Shown: piece after piece, positions 17,266 through 26,257 of the stretch
How the letters are laid out: every line of letters begins with the position of its first letter
Numbering within the stretch: the stretch's first letter is position 1
Source of the DNA: an uncultured Pelagibacteraceae bacterium
Lineage (GTDB): Bacteria; Pseudomonadota; Alphaproteobacteria; Pelagibacterales; Pelagibacteraceae
Direction: 5' to 3'
Assembly: GCA_902622655.1 (NCBI GenBank)
Contig: CACNQY010000014.1
Span: 1 to 33,186, forward strand
Length of the DNA: 33,186 nucleotides
The notes under the pieces: model-generated
Database searches by the model: none
The model's input: only the letters and a program-made list of their open reading frames with translations
Told to the model about the DNA's origin: nothing
Translations under genes and position numbers: made by a program

Positions 17266-18142
17266 CAGAGCTTACAACAGAATTTTGCTTTAACAATATT
17301 GATAATAAAGTTCCTATTTTTGATGCAAGGTCTTTACGCTCAACAATTAAATCAACAAAACCTGTTTTTTCCACATATTCACTTTTTTGAAACCCCTCAG
17401 GTAATTCCTCTTTAACTGTTCCTTGAATAACTCTTGCACCAGCAAATGCAATTAAAGCACCAGGTTCTGCAATATGAATATCGCCTAACATTGCGTATGA
17501 GGCTGTAATACCACCTGCTGTTGGATCAGTAATACAAACTAAATATGGAAGTCCATTTTTCTTTAATTCATTTATAGCAAGTGTCGTTCTTGTCATTTGA
17601 GATAATGAAATTAAACTTTCCATCATTCTCATTCCACCTCCAGCACTTATACATAAAAATGGAGTTTGATTTTCAATAGCATGTTGTATTCCATATAAAA
17701 AGGCTTCACCTTCAGCAGCAGCCATTGAAGCGCCTAAAAAATCAAAATCGGATGCAACAGCAGTTACTTTTATGTTATTAATAGTACCACAACCGACCAT
17801 CATTCCACATTCTAATCCAGTCTTCTTTCTAGCACTTTTTAATCTTTCTTTATAAGATTTAGAATCCGTCCAATTTAATGGATCGTCTTTTGGAATAGGA
17901 GTTTTAAATATTTCATAATTGTTTTTTCCAAATAAGATATCAAATCTTTGTTTAGGTTTAATTCTATGATGTTTGTTACAGTCTGGGCATACCCAGAGGT
18001 TACGTTCCAAATCTTTTTTTAAAATTGGGCCCCTACAACAAGAAGTCCAATCACTATTAGCTATATCTTCTTTTGAAGCTCTTTCACGTATAGCAGTTTT
18101 AATTTTTTCACCTGCCTTAATAATTTTTGTTATCCAGTTCAT
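17213..18142 (-). CDS. accD: Acetyl-CoA carboxylase carboxyltransferase subunit beta
   Basis: CISAGGGMRMMESLISLSQM, GGITASYAMLGDIHIAEPGALIAFAGARVIQ; N-terminal zinc-ribbon region. Confidence 0.95.
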   Translation of the reverse strand: MNWITKIIKAGEKIKTAIRERASKEDIANSDWTSCCRGPILKKDLERNLWVCPDCNKHHRIKPKQRFDILFGKNNYEIFKTPIPKDDPLNWTDSKSYKERLKSARKKTGLECGMMVGCGTINNIKVTAVASDFDFLGASMAAAEGEAFLYGIQHAIENQTPFLCISAGGGMRMMESLISLSQMTRTTLAINELKKNGLPYLVCITDPTAGGITASYAMLGDIHIAEPGALIAFAGARVIQGTVKEELPEGFQKSEYVEKTGFVDLIVERKDLASKIGTLLSILLKQNSVVSSDENETSENSQSLTKAAS

Positions 18143-18939
18143 TGAATCTTATTTCTTAATCTTTTAACAACATTAGTAACATTTGTGACAGCATTTTGTC
18201 TTTTTTTAACAGATTTAGAGATTTCTTTACAAAGAGCACTACCTACGACTAAACCATCGGCTTTTTTGAGAGATTTTATTGTCTTTTCTGTAATTCCAAA
18301 ACCTATAACAACGTTTTTTGATTTGTTTTGTTTTTTAATATTAAAGTATTTTTTTAATATTTTTTTAGGTGAAACTTTTAATTTACCCCCAGTAGTTGAT
18401 AACATACTAATATAATATATCATATCATGTGAATCTTTAATTATTTTTTTTAATCTCAAAACAGATGTAGTTGGAGATACTAATTGAATAAAATTAATTC
18501 TTCTTTTTTTACATTTTAACGCAAACTTTTTATTTTCTGGATAAGGAAGATCTACAACAATCAAGCCATCAACTTTTATATTTTTACATTTATCTAAAAA
18601 TTTATTTTCGCCATATTGAAAAATCATATTATAATAACCCATTAAAATAATTGGCTTATTTTTTTTTGATTTTTTAAAATCTTTTACTAAAGAAAAAATA
18701 TCATTAATTTTAATTCCATTTTTTATAGCTCTATAAGCGCTTGTTTGAATTTGACCACCATCAGCAATTGGAGTGTTGTGAGGAAATCCTAACTCACAAA
18801 TATCCGCATATCTAGAAATTGATTTAAGAATTTCTAGTGATTTTTTTTTGGTACTATCTCCTGCTACAGTATAAGTTAGCAATGCTGGTCTATTCTCATT
18901 TTTAGCATTTTTAAATGCTTGATTTATTAGAGAGCTCAT
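18139..18939 (-). CDS. trpA: Tryptophan synthase alpha chain (divergent)
   Basis: TVAGD, ELGFPHNTPIADGGQIQ, GLIVVDLPYPE, VVIGFGI, VVGSAL; directly downstream of trpB. Confidence 0.9.
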   Translation of the reverse strand: MSSLINQAFKNAKNENRPALLTYTVAGDSTKKKSLEILKSISRYADICELGFPHNTPIADGGQIQTSAYRAIKNGIKINDIFSLVKDFKKSKKNKPIILMGYYNMIFQYGENKFLDKCKNIKVDGLIVVDLPYPENKKFALKCKKRRINFIQLVSPTTSVLRLKKIIKDSHDMIYYISMLSTTGGKLKVSPKKILKKYFNIKKQNKSKNVVIGFGITEKTIKSLKKADGLVVGSALCKEISKSVKKRQNAVTNVTNVVKRLRNKIQ

Positions 18940-20168
18940 TACTTTTTACCCAATCTTTCTTTTAAAATATCTCTGTCTTTTTTTGCATCACCACATGAAT
19001 TAACAATAATGATGGTATCTTTACTGAGCTTTGGTGCAATTCTAATCGCTTCTGCAAATGCATGGCTAGGCTCTAAACTTGGATTTAGATTTTCATATTT
19101 AGTAACCATCACGTGTGCGTTAAGGGCTGCTTCGTCGGTAGCAAAAGTATATCTTGCTCTTTTAGTATCTTTTAAATAGCAATGAATAGGACTAACACCT
19201 GGGTAATCTAACCCAGCACTAATAGACTCTGTTTCATTAATTTGTCCCTCACTATTTTGACAAAGATAGGAAGCTGCACCATGTAAAATTCCAATTTTAG
19301 CATTTCTACTTAACGGCGCTGCGTGAAATTTTGATTTTTCTGGCCCACCTGCCTCCACACCAATTAATTCAACTTGTTTTTTGTCATAATCAATAAATTC
19401 ACTCCAAAAACCATAGGCAGAACTTCCTCCACCTACACAATTAATTAGCTTTATTTTTTTTGGCATTAGTTTGAATTTTGATTTTATTTGTATTTTTAAC
19501 TCTTTTGATATTTGTGTAGTGCTCCAACCACAAATTTTAACAAATATATTTGGACCTACAGTGCTTCCTACGCACATATGTGTGGTATCACAATTAGAAA
19601 CCCAATATCTCATACATTCACTAACTGCATCAACTAATGTTTGGCTTCCTGTATAAACTGGAACTATTTCAGCTCCATTTTTTCTAATTGCATCACAGTT
19701 AGGTTTTTGTCTTTTAATATCTTTTGCCCCCATAAATATTTTACATTTAAGATTAAATTTTTTAGCAGCCATACTAAGCATTTTTCCTGCGTAACCAGCA
19801 CCTGTATCTCCAACAATGTATTTTTTACCCATAGCCTTACATATTAAAGCGTGGACAGTTGCATTATATATTTTGTGCGCACCACCATTTGCTTCAGAAA
19901 CAATTTTTGCCCAAATCTGTGCTCCTCCCAAATAGTTTGACAAATTATCAAGCTTGTTAAATGACGTAGGAGTTCCAATATAATTTTTAAAATAAAAATC
20001 TCTTTTTTTAAGAAATTTTTTGTCTTTTCTTAATTTATTAAATTCTTTTGTTAAATCCTCTACAGGTTTTTTCAAAGTTTCAGGAATAAAACTTCCTCCA
20101 AATTTACCCCCCCAAAAGCCGTTTTGATCGTGCTGATCGATTAATGGAATTCCTTTTTTAAGCCTCAT
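18939..20168 (-). CDS. trpB: Tryptophan synthase beta chain (strongly divergent)
   Basis: GGSFIPE, NGGAHKIYN (K87), DTGAGYAG, CVGGGSSAYG, SISAGLDYPGVSP, PSLEPSHAFAEA; between trpF and trpA. Confidence 0.85.
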   Translation of the reverse strand: MRLKKGIPLIDQHDQNGFWGGKFGGSFIPETLKKPVEDLTKEFNKLRKDKKFLKKRDFYFKNYIGTPTSFNKLDNLSNYLGGAQIWAKIVSEANGGAHKIYNATVHALICKAMGKKYIVGDTGAGYAGKMLSMAAKKFNLKCKIFMGAKDIKRQKPNCDAIRKNGAEIVPVYTGSQTLVDAVSECMRYWVSNCDTTHMCVGSTVGPNIFVKICGWSTTQISKELKIQIKSKFKLMPKKIKLINCVGGGSSAYGFWSEFIDYDKKQVELIGVEAGGPEKSKFHAAPLSRNAKIGILHGAASYLCQNSEGQINETESISAGLDYPGVSPIHCYLKDTKRARYTFATDEAALNAHVMVTKYENLNPSLEPSHAFAEAIRIAPKLSKDTIIIVNSCGDAKKDRDILKERLGKK

Positions 20169-20790
20169 ATTTTTTTATTTTATTTATTTTATTTAAAAAT
20201 ATATCTATTTTGGATTTATCTTTTAACCCAGAAGTCTCTAGACCTCCGGATATATCTATAATATCTGCTATTTTATTATAATTTTCAAGATTATCATTTA
20301 TTTGAATATTACCTGCTATCATTATTGGCTTATCTATTTTTAATTTGTTAATAAGCTTATGATCAAAACCCATGCTATTTTCGTATCCTTTACCATCAAA
20401 TAAATAAATATCAGTCACCTCAGAAAAGAAGGTATGTTTTTGAACGTCGCTTTTATCTTTTATAGTTAAGGCCGTAATAATTTTTTTATTGTATTTTTTT
20501 TTGATTTTTTTAATTTCTTTAGGTGTGCAATCATAAATTTGATAATAATCAAAATTTAGGTGTTTTATATCTTCTAAAATATTTTCATCAGGTTTTACTA
20601 GTACAGCTACGTAGTTAGTTTTTTTTTTATCTTGAGCTAATAATTTTTTTAATTTGCTAACACCAACATATCTAGGACTTTTTTTGTAGTTACAAATAAA
20701 ACCAATAAACTGAGGTGGGTAAGGATGATTAATAATAAAGTTAAGAATATTTAGTTCTGAAATCCCACATATCTTAGAACCCTTAATCAT
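20158..20790 (-). CDS. trpF: Phosphoribosylanthranilate isomerase (divergent)
   Basis: KICGI, SPRYVGVSKL, LFDGK, PIMIAGNI, DIIDISGGLETSGLKDKSKI; position pyrF-trpF-trpB. Confidence 0.82.
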   Translation of the reverse strand: MIKGSKICGISELNILNFIINHPYPPQFIGFICNYKKSPRYVGVSKLKKLLAQDKKKTNYVAVLVKPDENILEDIKHLNFDYYQIYDCTPKEIKKIKKKYNKKIITALTIKDKSDVQKHTFFSEVTDIYLFDGKGYENSMGFDHKLINKLKIDKPIMIAGNIQINDNLENYNKIADIIDISGGLETSGLKDKSKIDIFLNKINKIKKYEA

Positions 20791-21479
20791 TTATTTAAAT
20801 GATTAATTAATCTTTTAGTATTAATTTTAATATTTCCTTTAGTAAGTGATCTCCCCATAACAATACCCGAAACTTTATTTTTGAAGGCCTCACTTGGAGT
20901 CATTACCCTTGACTGGTCGTTTTTGTTATCACCAGGCAATCTTATTCCAGGCGTCACAATAAATAAGTTTTTATATTTTTTTCTTACAATTTTAGCTTCA
21001 TGTGCTGAGCAAACTATTCCATCACAACCCGATTCTTTAATTAGATTAGCTTGTTTTAAAACCAATTGCTTTACACTTTTTGTGTAACCTATTTTTTTAA
21101 GAGATTTGTTATCTAGACTAGTCAAAATTGTAACACCAAGAACTTTTAAGTCTTTGTTAATTTTTTTTGCCTCTCTTTTAATAGCCTTAAGCATGTTCAT
21201 ACCACCGTTTGCATGTACAGTGATATATTTACACTTTTTTAAATCTTTTAGACTGTTAATAGCAGAAACTGCAGTTTGAGGTATATCATTAATTTTTAAA
21301 TCCAACCAGTAATCATTATTAAATTTTTCTAAAAATTTTCTTCCTTGCTTAGAATAAAAAAATTGCAACCCAAACTTTGGAGTAATTTTTAAATTCTTCG
21401 ATTTAGTCTGACTAATTATTTTTTTAATTTTATTAAGATTTGATGTATCGCACGCTACAAAAATTCTACTTTTATTCAT
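20787..21479 (-). CDS. pyrF: Orotidine 5'-phosphate decarboxylase
   Basis: VACDTSN, LDLKINDIPQTAVSA (DxKxxD core), VTPGIRLPGDNKNDQSRVMTPSEA. Confidence 0.93.
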   Translation of the reverse strand: MNKSRIFVACDTSNLNKIKKIISQTKSKNLKITPKFGLQFFYSKQGRKFLEKFNNDYWLDLKINDIPQTAVSAINSLKDLKKCKYITVHANGGMNMLKAIKREAKKINKDLKVLGVTILTSLDNKSLKKIGYTKSVKQLVLKQANLIKESGCDGIVCSAHEAKIVRKKYKNLFIVTPGIRLPGDNKNDQSRVMTPSEAFKNKVSGIVMGRSLTKGNIKINTKRLINHLNK

Positions 21480-21759
21480 TATTTAATTTTTTAAACAAGT
21501 CTTTTGACATTTTAAAGTGAATAGTTTTTTTCTCTGGCGTGTTGACTTTTTCACCTGTTTTTGGGTTTCTGGATATTCTTGCTTTTTGAATTTTAGTTGA
21601 AAATATACCGAAACCTCTAAGCTCAACTCTATCACCTCTTTTTAAAGCTTTTTTAATCTCGTTTAAAATAATGTTTGTAAATTTTTCGAGGTCTTTTTTT
21701 AAGAAATTAGGATAGTTTTCGGAGAGTTGTTTTAACAGCTTTGATTTTACAATAGCCAA
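21472..21759 (-). CDS. ihfB: Integration host factor beta-like (HU/IHF family)
   Basis: 95 aa; RVELRGFGIFSTKIQKARISRNPKTGEKVNTPEKKTIHFK; downstream of rpsA. Confidence 0.9.
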   Translation of the reverse strand: MAIVKSKLLKQLSENYPNFLKKDLEKFTNIILNEIKKALKRGDRVELRGFGIFSTKIQKARISRNPKTGEKVNTPEKKTIHFKMSKDLFKKLNNE

Positions 21760-21773
21760 TTTAAATCTTCTGT

Positions 21774-23501
21774 TTACTCTTTATTTTCTTCTTTTTTCTT
21801 TAAATCATCAGAAAGTGAACTGAAAGGTAAGTTCTTACCACTTGCTTCACTTCCATAAGTTTTTAGAGCTGTATCTCGGTCCATCTCTTCTAAAAGCTTA
21901 ATACTTAACACTACTTTTCTCTTATCTTTTTGGATATCCTTGATTGCCACATCGACTTTTTCACCACCAGTCCATCTTGATGGTCGTGCGTCTGCTGCAT
22001 TGATAGCAATTTCTGATTTTTTAATTTGAAAATCCATTTCACATTCTTCAGGTCTAACTGTTAAACCTTTGTTGTCAGTAGATATTACTTTTACAGTGAT
22101 AGTTTGATTTTTCTTTTTGTCTTTAAAGTAATCAAAAGGATCAGGTTGGGTTTGTCTTAAACCAACTCTAATTTTCTGCTCTGAAGCCTTTATCTCCAAA
22201 ACCTTAACTTTTAGCTTGTCACCTTTCTTAAATTTAGTTAGCTCTTCTTCACCATTATTTAAATATGTTAAATCATTACAGTGAAGAAATGCATCAATAT
22301 CTAAATCTTCGATTTTAACAAATAATGAATATTCATTTTTGTTCACCACTTCTCCCTCAACTATACTATCTAAAGGATATTTTTTCTCAAATTTTTCAAA
22401 AGGATTTTCTTGTGTTAATCGATGTGAAATTGCCACCCTTCTTTTATCTTTATCTATCTCAGTTATAATGCAGTCTATTTCATCACCAACCTTAAACATT
22501 TTTTTTGCAGATATATTTTTTTTGGTCCAACTTAGTTCGCTGGAATGAAGAAGTGTTGTCAATCCAGGCTCTAATTCACAAAAAGCACCAAAGTCCATTA
22601 ATTTAACAACTTTTACTTTGTAAATTTTATTTAGCTCGTAATTTTCTATATGTTCAAATGGATCAGGAGATAATTGTTTTACAGAACAACCAACTTGTAG
22701 TTTTTCTTTATCGACACTTATCACTTTTAGATCATGTTTTTCACCTATATTAAATACTTCATCGGGATGATTCACTCTTGAATATGAAATTTCTTGTAAG
22801 TGAACTAAAACATCTAATTCACCATTAACATTGAAGAAACATCCAAAAGAACTATAACCTTTAACTTCTGCACCTTTAATAATATCTCCAACTTTATATT
22901 TTTCTATTATTTTTGCTTTATCCTCTTTTTTAAATGATGAAATTATTTCTCTTCTCGAAACACACGCGTTTCCTCTAACCTTATCTAGTTTAATTAATGC
23001 AAACTTTTGTGGCTCATTCATTAAATGACTAATATCCTTTAGTGGTTTATCACTTATTTGAGAGCCTGGTAGAAACATCAATGATCCTGTTTCAATATGC
23101 TCTACTATGCATCCACCTTTACATTTTGAGGTAATTTTTCCCATTATTGGTTCATTTTTTTCATAAGCCTCAACTAATTTATCCCAACCTTTTATTTTTT
23201 GTGCTTTACTTGCAGAAACTAAAACCTCACCATGTTTATCTTCAATTTTTTCTAACAATACTGGAATTTTCTCACCAATTTTTATTTTTTCTGAAAGACC
23301 CATGGTTTTTAATTCATTAATGTCTAAAACTGGCTCAGACTTTAATCCTTCAACAAAAAGAAATACAAATTTTTCTGTAATTTTATTTATTTTACCTTCA
23401 ATAATTTTTCCTTCTTCTATTTGGATTTTAGAAAGTTGACTGTTAAGTAGTTTTTCAAATTCTTGAGATGCTGGATTTGTTAAATCTTTATAAATTTCCA
23501 T
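21774..23501 (-). CDS. rpsA: 30S ribosomal protein S1
   Basis: 575 aa with repeated S1/OB motifs (VGDIIKGAEVKGYSSFGCFF, YKVKVVKLMDFGAFCELEPGLTTLLHSSELSW). Confidence 0.96.
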   Translation of the reverse strand: MEIYKDLTNPASQEFEKLLNSQLSKIQIEEGKIIEGKINKITEKFVFLFVEGLKSEPVLDINELKTMGLSEKIKIGEKIPVLLEKIEDKHGEVLVSASKAQKIKGWDKLVEAYEKNEPIMGKITSKCKGGCIVEHIETGSLMFLPGSQISDKPLKDISHLMNEPQKFALIKLDKVRGNACVSRREIISSFKKEDKAKIIEKYKVGDIIKGAEVKGYSSFGCFFNVNGELDVLVHLQEISYSRVNHPDEVFNIGEKHDLKVISVDKEKLQVGCSVKQLSPDPFEHIENYELNKIYKVKVVKLMDFGAFCELEPGLTTLLHSSELSWTKKNISAKKMFKVGDEIDCIITEIDKDKRRVAISHRLTQENPFEKFEKKYPLDSIVEGEVVNKNEYSLFVKIEDLDIDAFLHCNDLTYLNNGEEELTKFKKGDKLKVKVLEIKASEQKIRVGLRQTQPDPFDYFKDKKKNQTITVKVISTDNKGLTVRPEECEMDFQIKKSEIAINAADARPSRWTGGEKVDVAIKDIQKDKRKVVLSIKLLEEMDRDTALKTYGSEASGKNLPFSSLSDDLKKKEENKE

Positions 23502-24157
23502 TAAATATTAATCTTTTTGTCTATAATTTTTTTTATTTTTAAAAAACATGACCTTTTAGTAAGGTTTGTTGTATTAATCAATAGTGAATCTTTTGTTTTC
23601 TTTAGGGGTGAAATTTTTCTATTATAGTCACTTTTGTCGCGTTTTTTAATACTTTTTAATACTTCTTCATATGTAGTTTTTTTTTTCAAGGATTTTAACT
23701 CTTTAAACCTACGTAATGCTCTAGTTTTCAAATTAGCTGTTATAAAAAATTTGAAATCTGCATCAGGTATAATATTGTAGGTGATATCTCTACCGTCGAG
23801 GCATGATCCATTAAATTTTTTCGGTGGATTGTAAGCAAAATTTAACTGAAAAGAATGGACCATTTTTCTTATACTTTTTTTTTTAGATATTATAGAGGCC
23901 TCTGTACCAACTTCATCTGAAAGCAAAACCTTATTTTTAAGATTACTTACTTTTAATGATTTTATTTTTGATCGAATAAATTTTTGATTAAATTTTTTTC
24001 GAAATTTTAATTTTAAATAAGCTATGTATCTGTATATTTTGCCTGTATCTAAGTATATTAGATTGTAATGTCTCGATAAAGCTTTTGCTACAGTACCCGC
24101 ACCTGCAGCTGCTGGTGAGTCGATAGCAATTTTCAGAATTTTTTTTCTATTGATCAT
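23501..24157 (-). CDS. cmk: Cytidylate kinase-like protein with altered Walker A
   Basis: KIAIDSPAAAGAGTVAKAL, LDTGKIYRYIA, EVGTEASIISKKKSIRKMV, LDGRDITYNIIPDADFKFFITA, RDKSDYNRKISPLKK; rpsA-cmk-aroA order. Confidence 0.88.
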   Translation of the reverse strand: MINRKKILKIAIDSPAAAGAGTVAKALSRHYNLIYLDTGKIYRYIAYLKLKFRKKFNQKFIRSKIKSLKVSNLKNKVLLSDEVGTEASIISKKKSIRKMVHSFQLNFAYNPPKKFNGSCLDGRDITYNIIPDADFKFFITANLKTRALRRFKELKSLKKKTTYEEVLKSIKKRDKSDYNRKISPLKKTKDSLLINTTNLTKRSCFLKIKKIIDKKINI

Positions 24158-25473
24158 TTTTTAATATAATTAATTATTTTCATAAAATTTGGAAAAGATG
24201 TGTTAATAGAGTCTTTATCATGAATTTTCCAAGATCCACCAAAAGACAATGCAGCAATAACGCTTGTCATAAACACTCTATGATCTTTTAAATAATTTTT
24301 AATAACGATTTCTTTTTCAATATTTAAATTAGGATTACCAAAAATTTTTATAGAGTCTTTGGTAATAATATTCTTAACTCCCATTTTACTTAAAATTTTT
24401 CCACCCCATATAAGTCTAGGACTTTCTTTCTGATTTAATTCACTTAATCCTTTAAAATACGAAGTACCGTTTGCTTTAGCCGCAACTAAAAAAATAACCA
24501 GAAATTCATCTATAGCACCGCTATTTAGTTTTGCTGGACAATTTATTGATTTTAAAACCTTAGGACTTTTGATTTTTATATTTGCAATTTTTTCACCTTT
24601 ATAATTTTTTGGATTTTTATATATAATTTTTACTCCCATTTTTCTTAATATACTAATGATGCCTGTTCTAGTGTTATTAATATTTACATTTTTAATCTCT
24701 AGTTCAGAATTTTTTCCAAGAGCGGTCAGTACAATAAAGAATGCACTAGAGCTTATGTCAGACGGTATGTTGTAATTCAATACAGGTATCTTTTTAAATT
24801 TACTAATTTTTATCTGATCGTAATTTTTTTTTACATTAACTTTGACAGGTAATTTTAAGTATTTGCATAAAAGTTCAGTGTGGTTTCTTGATTTTTTGGC
24901 TTTAATAATTGTAGTACCATTTGCTCTCAACCCAGCAAATATTATCGAACTTTTGCATTGGGCAGATCCTTTTTTTTCGATATAATTAATTGATCTTAAT
25001 TTTTTTGAACCAAATATTTTTAAAGGTAAATTTTTATTATTCCTTAAAATAAAATTTGCTCCAAATTTACTCAAAGGCTCAGAAACTCTATTAAAATCTC
25101 TTTTTGATAAACTGTTATCGCCAACTAATTTTATTGGAAAAGTAGTATTTATTAAAATACCAAGTATTAGTCTTCCCAATGTTCCTGAATTAGCAGCGTC
25201 AATAACAAGATTTTTTTTATATTTATAACCATCAATTCCTTTTCCATAGACTTTACACTCATTATTATTAATTTTTGATTTAATACCTAATTTGTTGATT
25301 GCTCTCAAAGCTGCCAAAACATCTTGGGAAAGTAGTAAATTTTTTGCTGTAGATGTGCCTTCGGCTAAAGAAGAAAATAAAACCCATCTGATACTAATGC
25401 TCTTATCCCCGCTTACATTAATTACTTTTTTAAATTTTTTTATTTTTTTTTTTATTGCTAACAAATTTGGCAT
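24154..25473 (-). CDS. aroA: 3-phosphoshikimate 1-carboxyvinyltransferase
   Basis: SGDKSISIRWVLFSSLAEG, GSAQCKSSIIFAGLRA, GAIDEFLVIFLVAA, LNQKESPRLI, DHRVFMTSVIAA. Confidence 0.92.
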   Translation of the reverse strand: MPNLLAIKKKIKKFKKVINVSGDKSISIRWVLFSSLAEGTSTAKNLLLSQDVLAALRAINKLGIKSKINNNECKVYGKGIDGYKYKKNLVIDAANSGTLGRLILGILINTTFPIKLVGDNSLSKRDFNRVSEPLSKFGANFILRNNKNLPLKIFGSKKLRSINYIEKKGSAQCKSSIIFAGLRANGTTIIKAKKSRNHTELLCKYLKLPVKVNVKKNYDQIKISKFKKIPVLNYNIPSDISSSAFFIVLTALGKNSELEIKNVNINNTRTGIISILRKMGVKIIYKNPKNYKGEKIANIKIKSPKVLKSINCPAKLNSGAIDEFLVIFLVAAKANGTSYFKGLSELNQKESPRLIWGGKILSKMGVKNIITKDSIKIFGNPNLNIEKEIVIKNYLKDHRVFMTSVIAALSFGGSWKIHDKDSINTSFPNFMKIINYIKK

Positions 25474-25479
25474 TAAAAA

Positions 25480-26256
25480 TTAATTAATTTTAAAATTATC
25501 TCCAAAGTAGGCATTTTTAGCATTTATATTTTTTACTAAATTAGATGGAGTGTCTTCAGCAATAATTTTACCATTACTTAATATCATGGCAACGTCAACA
25601 CATGCTAAAAGATCTCTAGCTTGATGATCACATATACAAATAGTAATTTGGTTTTCATTTTGTAAATTTACGATTATTTCTTGCAACATTTTAATTGTTA
25701 ATACATCTAATGCCGCAAAACATTCATCTAGTAAAAGTACTTTAGGTTCACTTAATAAAGATAAAGCTATCACTAATTTTTTTTTTTGACCGCCTGATAA
25801 AAATTTTGCTTTTATGTCTTTTAAATTATCAAGTTCAAACTTAGAGATTAAATAATTAATTCTCTCAGTTCTATAGTTTTTATTATCTATAACAATTTCG
25901 CTAATTGCTTTTAAATTTTCGTGCAGTGTTAAATCATTGAAGTACCCACCATATTGAGGAACATAACCCACTTTAAATTTTTTAGTTCTCATATAAACAG
26001 GATAGTTAGTTACATCTTCACCAGAAATTTTTATTTTTCCATTTCTGGGATTTATTAACCCCGTAATCAAATTAAAAATAGTTGATTTACCGACACCATT
26101 AGGGCCTAACATTCCAAATATTTGTCCTTCATTAATCTTAAAATTTATATTATCTAGAATTAATCTGTTTCCATATGAAAGCGAAATATTTTCAAATTCT
26201 ATTATTGTATTTATATTTTTAAAAGATTTGATTCTAAATTTTTTTATAATTGCCAT
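25480..26256 (-). CDS. lptB: LPS export ABC transporter ATP-binding protein
   Basis: Walker A GPNGVGKST, VPQYGGYFNDLTLHENL, LSGGQKKKLVIALSLL, LLLDECFAALD, DHQARDLL; next to lptC. Confidence 0.9.
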   Translation of the reverse strand: MAIIKKFRIKSFKNINTIIEFENISLSYGNRLILDNINFKINEGQIFGMLGPNGVGKSTIFNLITGLINPRNGKIKISGEDVTNYPVYMRTKKFKVGYVPQYGGYFNDLTLHENLKAISEIVIDNKNYRTERINYLISKFELDNLKDIKAKFLSGGQKKKLVIALSLLSEPKVLLLDECFAALDVLTIKMLQEIIVNLQNENQITICICDHQARDLLACVDVAMILSNGKIIAEDTPSNLVKNINAKNAYFGDNFKIN

Positions 26257-26257
26257 T

